Below are positions 16,993 through 24,586 of a DNA stretch of 50,954 bases, one piece after another. Under the pieces are notes generated by a model, which saw only the letters and a list, made by a program, of their open reading frames with translations, was not told where the DNA came from and did no database searches. How positions within the stretch are numbered: the first letter of the stretch is position 1; the number at the start of each line of letters is the position of its first letter. The DNA comes from Sunxiuqinia sp965372405 (GTDB lineage Bacteria; Bacteroidota; Bacteroidia; Bacteroidales; Prolixibacteraceae), in contig CBDVCE010000035.1 in NCBI GenBank assembly GCA_965372405.1, positions 1 through 50,954 of the forward strand, read 5' to 3'. Made by a program: the position numbers and the translations under genes.

Positions 16993-18243
16993 ATGAAATT
17001 TTTGATACTCATCATATCGGTAATTATACTTGTACCATTCTCCGTGAATGCTCAGATCTCGCAATTTAGAGGCCCTGAGAGAAATGGTAAATTTCCTGAT
17101 AAAGACCTATTAAAAGAATGGCCGAAAAATGGTCCTGAATTATTGTTGGAAGTTGACAGTTTGGGGAAAGGATATTCATCAGTAATTGCAAACGACCAGT
17201 ATATCTTTGTAACCGGGATGATTGACACAATGGATTACCTAACTTGTATCGATTATAAAGGTGTTGAAAAATGGAAGGTTGCCTATGGGCAATCGTGGAA
17301 AAAGTCATTTCCTAACTCTCGTTGCTCTCCAACTATTAAAGATAACCGGATTTATGTCACCAGTGGAATCGGTCAATTAGTTTGCCTAAACGCTGAAAGT
17401 GGAGAAATTATCTGGAAAAAGAATGTTGATCTGGATTATTCAGGTGAATGGCACGTCTGGGGAGTTTCTGAATCTCCACTAATAGTTGATGACAAAGTAA
17501 TATGCAGTCCGGGCGGTAATGAAACCTCTATTGTTGCCTTCAACAAAATGACTGGTGAAGAAATCTGGAAAACGAAATCGGTTGGTGGTAAACGGGCTTA
17601 TTCATCTCCAACTATATACGAATACAATGGGATCAGATATATTTTGGCCAATACCGCAAATGAGTTAATGGCTATTCGTCCTAAAAATGGAGAGATTGTA
17701 TGGTCTTACAATTATTTTAATGCAGGAAATTACACACGTAGTCCAAATTTAGTATTCACCAATACACCTCTTTGGAAAGAAGATCAGATATTCTTATCAA
17801 AAGGATATGATTTCCCGGCAGTTATGCTTAAACTGGACTCTTTAGGAACTTCCGTTTCTGAGAAATTCATTGATCATACATTGGATAATCATCACCAGGG
17901 ATTAGTAGAAGTTGATGGTTTTATTTATGCCTCAAACTGGGATGGGAATCGCAATGAAAAATGGGTTTGCATGAACTGGGATACTGGAGAAATAAAATAT
18001 GTACATGAATGGAAGAATAAAGGCTCAATTATTTATGCGGATGGAATGCTTTACTGTTACGAAGAAAAAAGTGGAAATATTGGTTTGGTGAAAGCAGATC
18101 CTGATGGATTTAAATTAATAAGTTCATTTCAGTTTAAAAAAGGAGATGGTCCACATTGGGCACATCCATTTATTCATAATGGAAAATTGTTCTTACGACA
18201 TGGTAGTGTAATGCAAGTATATAATATCGCGAAAACAAATTGA
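16993..18243 (+). CDS. Secreted PQQ-like beta-propeller protein 3 (tandem paralogue)
   Basis: A 416-aa sister of the preceding protein with the same layout: signal peptide (ILVPFSVNAQ), ISQFRGPERNGKFPDKDLLK, blade motifs GQLVCLNAESGEIIW and SIVAFNKMTGEEIW, and C-terminal GPHWAHPFIHNGKLFLRHG. It starts 8 bp after the previous stop, and its own stop overlaps the next start by four bases (TTGA). A 55-bp stretch (17531-17585) is base-for-base identical to 16272-16326 although surrounding synonymous sites differ. No cofactor can be assigned from the sequence. Confidence 0.85.
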   Translation: MKFLILIISVIILVPFSVNAQISQFRGPERNGKFPDKDLLKEWPKNGPELLLEVDSLGKGYSSVIANDQYIFVTGMIDTMDYLTCIDYKGVEKWKVAYGQSWKKSFPNSRCSPTIKDNRIYVTSGIGQLVCLNAESGEIIWKKNVDLDYSGEWHVWGVSESPLIVDDKVICSPGGNETSIVAFNKMTGEEIWKTKSVGGKRAYSSPTIYEYNGIRYILANTANELMAIRPKNGEIVWSYNYFNAGNYTRSPNLVFTNTPLWKEDQIFLSKGYDFPAVMLKLDSLGTSVSEKFIDHTLDNHHQGLVEVDGFIYASNWDGNRNEKWVCMNWDTGEIKYVHEWKNKGSIIYADGMLYCYEEKSGNIGLVKADPDGFKLISSFQFKKGDGPHWAHPFIHNGKLFLRHGSVMQVYNIAKTN

Positions 18244-19661
18244 AGAATATAATTGGAAATATTGCAGTTGGAATAACCATCCTGATCGGTATTATAGCCA
18301 TTGGGTTTTGGTTCCTAAAAGATCCTACATCTGGATTTCAAACAAGCATGCCGGGGGAAGACAATCGTCAATCTGCCAGCCTTGTTGAAGAAATTATTCG
18401 TATTGGTGAAAAATTTATTCAGTTTGAAAATTCATCAACAAAGATGAATGGCACATGGACTCGTTTTCGTGGTAGTGATTTTGATAACATTAAAAAAGAT
18501 GCTGTTCCGTTAAAAGATTCATGGGCAGAAAATGAGCCGGAAACTTTATGGTCTATTGAGCTGGGTGAAGGACATGCAGGCCCGGCCATCTACAAAGGCC
18601 AGTTTTTTTTATTGGATTATGATGAAGAAAAAAGGGAAGATGCACTTCGATGCTTCTCGCTTAAAGATGGAAAAGAAATATGGAGACGATCATACGGTGT
18701 GCATGTAAAACGAAACCATGGAATGTCGCGAACTGTCCCTACAGTTACTGAAGATTATGTACTGAGTATTGGACCACGTTGTCATGTAATGTGTGTTGAA
18801 CGGGAATCTGGAGATTTACTTTGGGGACTTGATATGATTAAAGAATATGGAACTAAAATTCCACAATGGTACACAGCCCAGTGTCCACTAATTGATGGAG
18901 ATAAAGTCATCCTGTCTCCTGGTGGTTCTGCGATTATGATTGCCGTTGACATTACAACAGGGAAATTGCTATGGGAAGCTCCAAATACCATGCAATGGAA
19001 AATGTCCCATTCATCAATCATGCCAATGACTTTAAATGGTAAGAAGATGTACGTTTATTCTGCCGATGGTGGAATTTGTGGAATTTCAGCTGAGGGCAAT
19101 GATGAAGGAAAAGTTCTCTGGGAAAATACGGATTGGAACCACTCCGTTGTAGCTCCTTCACCAGTTATTTTTGAAGATGGTCGTATTTTCCTGACTGCTG
19201 GCTATGGGGCTGGGGGTATGATGATTAATGTGATACCAAATGGTGAAAAATTTGAAGTAGAAGTTCTTCATGAATATAAAGCCAAAGAAGGTCTTGCCTG
19301 TGAACAACAAACGCCCGTAGTTTGGCAAGGGCATTTGTTTGGAATCCTTCCCAAAGATGCCGGGTCGAATCGAAATCAGTTGGTTTGTGTACATCCTGAT
19401 GATGTTACTAAAATTGTTTGGACTTCGGGGAAAACCAACCGTTTCGGATTGGGACCGTATATTATTGCAGACGAAAAAATGTACATCCTGAGTGATGATG
19501 GAACACTGACAATGATCAAGCCGGATAAAAATCAATTCATTCAGCTTGCTCAAAAGAAAATAATTGATGGTCACGATGCATGGGCTCCGCTTGCTATTGC
19601 CGACGGAAGACTCTTAATGAGGGATTCAAAAACTATGGTTTGTTTGGACATTAGTAAATAA
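18240..19661 (+). CDS. Membrane-anchored PQQ-like beta-propeller protein
   Basis: The 473-aa protein has one N-terminal transmembrane anchor (IAVGITILIGIIAIGFWFL, ~residues 8-26) and a periplasmic PQQ-like propeller. WTRFRGSDFDNIKKDAVPLK near residue 78 is the family opening, and blades read DALRCFSLKDGKEIW, VMCVERESGDLLW and IAVDITTGKLLW. The start is probably the TTG at 18240, which overlaps the preceding TGA: no in-frame ATG precedes the anchor, and the next Met (~37) would remove it. It is unusually long before the first blade, giving a ~50-residue spacer between the membrane and propeller. Confidence 0.8.
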   Translation: MKNIIGNIAVGITILIGIIAIGFWFLKDPTSGFQTSMPGEDNRQSASLVEEIIRIGEKFIQFENSSTKMNGTWTRFRGSDFDNIKKDAVPLKDSWAENEPETLWSIELGEGHAGPAIYKGQFFLLDYDEEKREDALRCFSLKDGKEIWRRSYGVHVKRNHGMSRTVPTVTEDYVLSIGPRCHVMCVERESGDLLWGLDMIKEYGTKIPQWYTAQCPLIDGDKVILSPGGSAIMIAVDITTGKLLWEAPNTMQWKMSHSSIMPMTLNGKKMYVYSADGGICGISAEGNDEGKVLWENTDWNHSVVAPSPVIFEDGRIFLTAGYGAGGMMINVIPNGEKFEVEVLHEYKAKEGLACEQQTPVVWQGHLFGILPKDAGSNRNQLVCVHPDDVTKIVWTSGKTNRFGLGPYIIADEKMYILSDDGTLTMIKPDKNQFIQLAQKKIIDGHDAWAPLAIADGRLLMRDSKTMVCLDISK

Positions 19662-19663
19662 GC

Positions 19664-20638
19664 ATGAAAAATAAAAAACTAATCAATATCCTGTTAATTG
19701 TAATGGCCATTGCCATTGCTGTAATTATTATTCGGGATTTTGCAGTCAACAAAAAAGGCAAGAATATTGAAAACCCGTATGCTTTTGATATTAGTGAATA
19801 TACAAAGGTTAATCCTTCCGAAATCCTATATTCTGAAATAAAGACCATCGCCCTAAATGTTTCTGTACCAAAAGGAATAACTGTCTGGGAAGACAAAATT
19901 ATTCTTGTTGCTGAAAATATTCTTCTTCAATTAAATAAAACAGGAGAGCAACTTTCCAAAACTATCCTCACATCCTCTCCTACTTGTGTGACAACTTCTC
20001 CTTCAGGAAATATCTGGGTAGGTTTTCGGGATAAAGTTTCAGAATATGATAAAACCGGAAATCAGATACAAAGCTGGCCTTCATTCAATGATCGTTCAGT
20101 AATAACCTCACTGGCTGTTTCAACTGATTTTGTTTATGTGGCTGATGCTGGGAACCGGGTTATTTATAAATGCTCAAAGGAAGGCGAAATCTTATCTCGA
20201 ATTGGTGAGAAAGATGAAAAGAAAGCGATTCCTGGTTATGTAATTCCAAGCCCATATTTTGATGTTGATTTAAGTGAGGAAGGCTATTTATGGGCTGTAA
20301 ATCCCGGACGACATAGCTTTGAAAATTACACCAACGATGGCGCAATAAGAAGCAGCTGGAAAAAATCATCAGTAAAAACAGAAGGATTCTGTGGTTGTTG
20401 CAATCCATCACACATGGCAATTATGGATGATAATTCATTTGTTACTAGTGAAAAAGGAATTCTAAGAATAAAAATATACGATCAGCATGGAGAATACAAA
20501 GGCGTAGTTGCTGCTCCTGATCAATTTGATGATGACTCGTTGCCTTCAGAGGTTGCAGTGGATAATGATGGTTTAATTTATGTTTTAGATTTTAAGCGCA
20601 AGCAAATTCGTGTTTTTCAGTTAAAAGAAAATGGATAG
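19664..20638 (+). CDS. Membrane-anchored NHL-type beta-propeller protein with an FCGCCNP motif
   Basis: The 324-aa protein has an N-terminal membrane segment (INILLIVMAIAIAVIIIRDF, ~residues 7-26) and a six-bladed NHL/SMP-30-like propeller, seen as ITVWEDKIILVAENILLQLN, VSTDFVYVADAGNRVIYKCS and VAVDNDGLIYVLDFKRKQIR. A cysteine cluster FCGCCNPSHMAI (~residues 243-254) followed by FVTSEKGILRIKIYD is the most striking feature and could bind a metal, Fe-S centre or form a disulfide. It begins 2 bp after the previous gene and overlaps the next by 8 bp, so it belongs to the same transcript. Function is not known. Confidence 0.8.
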   Translation: MKNKKLINILLIVMAIAIAVIIIRDFAVNKKGKNIENPYAFDISEYTKVNPSEILYSEIKTIALNVSVPKGITVWEDKIILVAENILLQLNKTGEQLSKTILTSSPTCVTTSPSGNIWVGFRDKVSEYDKTGNQIQSWPSFNDRSVITSLAVSTDFVYVADAGNRVIYKCSKEGEILSRIGEKDEKKAIPGYVIPSPYFDVDLSEEGYLWAVNPGRHSFENYTNDGAIRSSWKKSSVKTEGFCGCCNPSHMAIMDDNSFVTSEKGILRIKIYDQHGEYKGVVAAPDQFDDDSLPSEVAVDNDGLIYVLDFKRKQIRVFQLKENG

Positions 20639-20825
20639 AAAAGAATTTATACGTAAAGGATTTCAATTGAGCATCTTAAGTGGTATGCTTATCGGTACAG
20701 GATTTCTGATAAATCGGAAGCAGGTTGATTTTACTTGTTCTGAAGATCAGCAATGCAAAGCCTGCTCTAAATACAGCAAATGCGATTTGGACAAAGCAAT
20801 TACAAACCGAAAGAATGAGCGATAA
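20631..20825 (+). CDS. Small Tat-signal-like four-cysteine protein
   Basis: A 64-aa protein whose start ATG overlaps the previous stop by 8 bp. The N-terminus (MDRKEFIRKGFQLSILSGM) looks like a weakened twin-arginine signal with a hydrophobic core to about residue 26. The mature part is about 30 residues and holds four cysteines spaced C-x5-C-x2-C-x5-C (TCSEDQQCKACSKYSKC). The N-terminal signal resembles that of the following ferredoxin gene, suggesting a shared origin. Four cysteines could hold one Fe-S cluster or metal ion. It overlaps the next gene by 11 bp. No family is recognised; overlaps and operon context make it a probable real gene. Confidence 0.65.
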   Translation: MDRKEFIRKGFQLSILSGMLIGTGFLINRKQVDFTCSEDQQCKACSKYSKCDLDKAITNRKNER

Positions 20826-21399
20826 AGAAAAAAATAAAAGCAATCGGCGGGAGTTTATCCAAAAAGGGATGCGACTATCACTTGGGCTTTCGCTTGCTGG
20901 GGTGGCTGGAGTTTCTGTGTTAAAAGTTAGTGCTGATGATTTCGTTTGGCAATTGGATCCGTTTAAATGTGTTTCGTGTGGAAGATGTGCCGATTATTGC
21001 GTGGTGAGTCCGTCGGCTGTGAAATGTGTGCATGCTTATGATCTTTGTGGCTACTGTGATTTGTGTGGAGGTTACCTTAAACCTGATGCCAATGAACTTT
21101 CAACTGCTGCAGAAAATCAACTTTGCCCAACTGCCGCAATCAAACGAAAATTTGTAGAAGAACCCTATTTTGAATATGAAATTATTGAAGATTTGTGTAT
21201 CGGTTGTGCCAAGTGTGTTGCAGGCTGCACCGCATTTGGAAACGGATCTTTGCATTTACAGGTTCGTCACGACTTGTGCGTAAACTGTAATGAATGCTCC
21301 ATTGCCCGAGTTTGTCCGGCTGATGCATTCCAACGGGTTCCGGCAAGCAAGCCATATTTAATTAAAGGGGATTTTACAACCGGAAATGACCACGCCTAA
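20815..21399 (+). CDS. Tat-exported poly-[4Fe-4S] ferredoxin
   Basis: The 194-aa product has a twin-arginine signal (NRREFIQKGMRLSLGLSLAG, RR ~residues 10-11) and a cysteine-rich body: CVSCGRCADYC, CGYCDLCGGY with a later CPTAAI, CIGCAKCVAGC and CVNCNECSIARVCPADAF, enough for about four cubane clusters. A Tat signal means it is folded with clusters in the cytosol, then exported; it is likely a periplasmic electron carrier of NapG/NrfC type. The frame runs upstream to 20725, but ATG 20815 puts the Tat motif at the N-terminus. It is 9 bp before the membrane Fe-S protein, its probable partner. Confidence 0.85.
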   Translation: MSDKEKNKSNRREFIQKGMRLSLGLSLAGVAGVSVLKVSADDFVWQLDPFKCVSCGRCADYCVVSPSAVKCVHAYDLCGYCDLCGGYLKPDANELSTAAENQLCPTAAIKRKFVEEPYFEYEIIEDLCIGCAKCVAGCTAFGNGSLHLQVRHDLCVNCNECSIARVCPADAFQRVPASKPYLIKGDFTTGNDHA

Positions 21400-21408
21400 A
21401 CTGAACGA

Positions 21409-22674
21409 ATGACGAAACTAAAAAATATTATAATCACCATTGCATCTTTTGTTGTTAGCCACCCTTTATGGGCTCAGGCTCAGCAACGCTTTCCAAAACC
21501 AGAATTTGAAACGGGTTATGTGCAGCCTCCAACTACCATCCCTGGATCACGTGCTTTATTTCTTGAATATCTTGATGTCTTTGTATTGATTGCGGCACTT
21601 GCCATTGTTACTTGGTTTGCTTTAAAAAAACGCTCCCGGTCAGGTATTTTCTGGATGTCGATTTTTTCACTTCTTTATTTTGGGTTCTTCCGGGAAGGAT
21701 GTATTTGTTCAATCGGAGCAATCCAAAATGTGGTTTTAGCTATTGTTGATCCCACTTACGCACTGCCTTTAAGTGCGTTGTTATTTTTCTTAATCCCACT
21801 TGTAACGGCTCTTTTCTTTGGAAGAACATTTTGCGCAGGTGTTTGTCCGCTAGGTGCAATTCAGGATCTGGTAGCTTTTCGACCAATAGAATTACCTAAA
21901 TGGTTACAGAAAGTATTGGGATTAATTCCCTATTTGTATTTATCGCTGGCCGTTTTGTATGTTTCCACCAAGTCCGACTTTATCATTTGCCGATACGATC
22001 CGTTTGTTGGATTCTTTAGGTTTGATGCTGAGTTTCAAATGTTATTGTTAGGTGGTTTATTTTTGATGGTTGGTGTTTTTGTAGCCCGTCCTTACTGCCG
22101 GTTTTTCTGTCCCTATGGCGTTTTATTGGGCTGGATGTCAAGCTTCTCAAAAAAGCACTTAAGTATTACTCCTTCGGAATGCATTCAGTGCAAGTTATGT
22201 GCGAACTCTTGTCCGTTTGGAGCTATTAATGAACCAATTCCAGGCAGCAACAATCGCAAGCAGGATGTGAAGAAATTTGTGGTTTATCTGCTCTTCATTC
22301 CACTCTGGATGGGCATTGGTGGATTGTCTGGATCTATGCTTCACATTCCACTTTCTAAAATGAACAAAACGGTTTATCTGGCCAATGAACTGGTTGAAAA
22401 TCCTGAACTAATCAACGATCAGGAACATATTGATGTACGAACTTTTATGCAATCGGGAAAAACACTGGATCAATTAGTTATTGAAGCTAAAAAAATTCAA
22501 AGTCAATTTTACTGGGGTGGTTGGATTTTAGGTGCTTTTATGGGATTGGTAATCGGATTAACACTGGTAAAACTTTCAACTCATCGTAGTAGTCCGGATT
22601 ATGAAACAGATAAAACAAACTGCTTAAGCTGTGGACGATGTATGGATTATTGCCCAGTGAAAGTTGAAAAATAG
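21409..22674 (+). CDS. NapH/NosR-like membrane iron-sulfur protein
   Basis: A 421-aa polytopic protein with a signal-like N-terminus (ending LWAQAQ) and about six membrane helices. It carries the two CxxxCP motifs of NapH/NosR/CcoG-type proteins (FCAGVCPLGAIQD ~residues 144-156 and YCRFFCPYGVLLG ~228-240), a further GCICSIGAIQN motif, a [4Fe-4S] site CIQCKLCANSCPFGAI (~258-273) and a second one at the very C-terminus, CLSCGRCMDYCPVK. Homologues pass electrons across or along the inner membrane, often from quinol to a periplasmic ferredoxin. Following the Tat-exported ferredoxin by 9 bp, it is the likely membrane link of the cluster. Confidence 0.87.
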   Translation: MTKLKNIIITIASFVVSHPLWAQAQQRFPKPEFETGYVQPPTTIPGSRALFLEYLDVFVLIAALAIVTWFALKKRSRSGIFWMSIFSLLYFGFFREGCICSIGAIQNVVLAIVDPTYALPLSALLFFLIPLVTALFFGRTFCAGVCPLGAIQDLVAFRPIELPKWLQKVLGLIPYLYLSLAVLYVSTKSDFIICRYDPFVGFFRFDAEFQMLLLGGLFLMVGVFVARPYCRFFCPYGVLLGWMSSFSKKHLSITPSECIQCKLCANSCPFGAINEPIPGSNNRKQDVKKFVVYLLFIPLWMGIGGLSGSMLHIPLSKMNKTVYLANELVENPELINDQEHIDVRTFMQSGKTLDQLVIEAKKIQSQFYWGGWILGAFMGLVIGLTLVKLSTHRSSPDYETDKTNCLSCGRCMDYCPVKVEK

Positions 22675-22685
22675 GAATTAAGAAA

Positions 22686-24581
22686 ATGAGTATTTCGAAT
22701 AAAGATAAAATAAGTATTGCCAGAGCGATTGCCATAATATCCGCCTCTTTTAGTGTGATTATCTGTGTAATGCTAATTGCTAATTATCTGCAGTTTAAAA
22801 GTATTGACCCTTTAGAAAGTGAAGCTTTTAACACACTCGTTGAAAGACTGCATGACAACCCTCAGGATGAAGTCTTAAAAGAAGACATTCGTGCATTGGA
22901 TTTATTAATCCGCAAAGCCTATTTCACCAGTCAGTGGCAAATTCGCACCGGAGCTTATTTATTGCTTCTTGGCGTTATTATTTCTATTCTGGCTATTCGT
23001 TTTCAGAACACGTTAAAGTCAAAACTAGATGAACTTGAAAGTATTGAGAAAGACCCTTTCCTTGACAAACAGCTTGCCCAAAAATGGGTAATCTACGTTG
23101 GTAGCGGCTTAGTAGTTTTAGCTTTATTGTCAGGATTTCTTTCCTATAATTCACTGGATACTTATGTACCAGAACTAATTGTAAAAACAGAAGTTCCTGT
23201 TCAAAAGGAACAAACAGAAACAGTAGTTAAGGAAATTGTCCAACCAGAACAAGTAGCAGTTTTTCCAAAAAAAGAAAAAGAAGAACAAGCTCCTGTTCAA
23301 ATAGCGGAGGAAATTTCTGCAGAAATAGCTCAATCAGCAACGAAATCTGAAAAAAAAATAACACCAGAGAAACAGACCCCAGCTGTTAAAAAACCAGTAA
23401 CCACAGCTTCAACAAAAACAGTTTCTCAGGAAGAGCTAAATAAAAACTTTCCATTTTTCCGTGGCCCACATATGAATGGGATTGCCCACCAAACAAACAT
23501 TCCGGAAAACTGGGATGGAGCATCGGGTGAAAATATTCTGTGGAAAGTCAAACCTCCCAAAAATGGTTTCAACTCTCCTATCTTGTGGGGTGACAAATTA
23601 TTTATTTCAGGAGCTGACGATAAAGCTCGACAAGTTTATTGCTATCATAAAGACACAGGCGAACTACTCTGGCAAGCCAATGCTGATAACATTTCCGGTT
23701 CACCTTCAACAATGCCCAAAACTACTGCAGATACTGGTTTGGCTGCCTCAACGATGGCAACAAATGGGAATGCAGTTTTTGCGATTTTTGGAAGCGGCGA
23801 TTTAATTGCTCTCGACTTAAATGGCAAACGACTTTGGGCAAAAAACCTTGGAGTTCCTGACAATCATTACGGACATTCTTCTTCATTAATCATATATAAA
23901 GACAAACTAATCGTTCAGTATGACACCAATAAAGGAGGGAAAGTAATTGCTTTTGAATCATCAAGTGGTGAAAAAGTTTGGGAAACTATTCGTTCTGGTG
24001 TTCGTATTTCATGGGCTACACCTGTAATTACCAATTCCGCAAATCGTGATGAATTGATTTTGAATGCCGAACCATTAGTCGTTGCATACAACCCAAACAC
24101 AGGTGCAAAACTTTGGGAACTTGATTGTATGATGGGTGAAGTTGGCCCCTCTATTGGATATGCTGATGGGATTGCTTACGCAGCAAATGAATATGCAACA
24201 CTAGCTGCTATTGATACCAAAACAGGTGAAATTATCTGGGAAGGAAATGAATACTTGCCTGAGGTTTCGAGTCCTTTGGCTGCTGATGGGTTGTTGATTA
24301 TTGCTACCAGTTATGGTTTGATTGTCTGTTACGATGCCAAAGATGGAACAAAGTACTGGGAGCAGGAATATGCTGATGGAATTTATAGTTCACCTATTTT
24401 GGTTGATGGTAAAGTTTATATGATAGATATGAGTGGTAAAATGCACATCTTCAAACTTGCAAAAGAATTTGAATCAATTGCTGAACCTGAACTTGGAGAA
24501 AAAGCAGCATGTACACCTGCTTTTGCAAACGGAAGAATTTACATTAAGGGATTTGATCATTTGTATTGCATTGGAAAATAG
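22686..24581 (+). CDS. Multi-pass membrane protein with Glu/Lys/Pro linker and C-terminal PQQ-like propeller
   Basis: The 631-aa protein has three predicted membrane helices (~residues 12-34, 88-105, 135-157) with a ~50-residue acidic loop between the first two, then a flexible linker (~165-250) rich in E, K, P, Q, V and T, and a PQQ-like propeller to the end (FFRGPHMNGIAHQTNIPENW, GDLIALDLNGKRLW, VVAYNPNTGAKLW, AAIDTKTGEIIW, VCYDAKDGTKYW). The linker resembles TonB-type spacers and would let the propeller reach far into the periplasm. It sits between the NapH-like gene (11 bp) and the NuoEF fusion (5 bp), so it may couple the membrane and cytosolic parts. Confidence 0.82.
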   Translation: MSISNKDKISIARAIAIISASFSVIICVMLIANYLQFKSIDPLESEAFNTLVERLHDNPQDEVLKEDIRALDLLIRKAYFTSQWQIRTGAYLLLLGVIISILAIRFQNTLKSKLDELESIEKDPFLDKQLAQKWVIYVGSGLVVLALLSGFLSYNSLDTYVPELIVKTEVPVQKEQTETVVKEIVQPEQVAVFPKKEKEEQAPVQIAEEISAEIAQSATKSEKKITPEKQTPAVKKPVTTASTKTVSQEELNKNFPFFRGPHMNGIAHQTNIPENWDGASGENILWKVKPPKNGFNSPILWGDKLFISGADDKARQVYCYHKDTGELLWQANADNISGSPSTMPKTTADTGLAASTMATNGNAVFAIFGSGDLIALDLNGKRLWAKNLGVPDNHYGHSSSLIIYKDKLIVQYDTNKGGKVIAFESSSGEKVWETIRSGVRISWATPVITNSANRDELILNAEPLVVAYNPNTGAKLWELDCMMGEVGPSIGYADGIAYAANEYATLAAIDTKTGEIIWEGNEYLPEVSSPLAADGLLIIATSYGLIVCYDAKDGTKYWEQEYADGIYSSPILVDGKVYMIDMSGKMHIFKLAKEFESIAEPELGEKAACTPAFANGRIYIKGFDHLYCIGK

Positions 24582-24586
24582 AAAAA

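Noticed and set aside
14510..18243. Classical PQQ-dependent alcohol or glucose dehydrogenases
   Set aside because: No vicinal cysteine pair, no cytochrome c motif (CxxCH) and no PQQ synthesis genes are visible; the repeats are only PQQ-like blades.
18782..19574. Long minus-strand frames inside the membrane-anchored propeller gene
   Set aside because: They have atypical composition and lie antisense to a clear gene; no support for real proteins.
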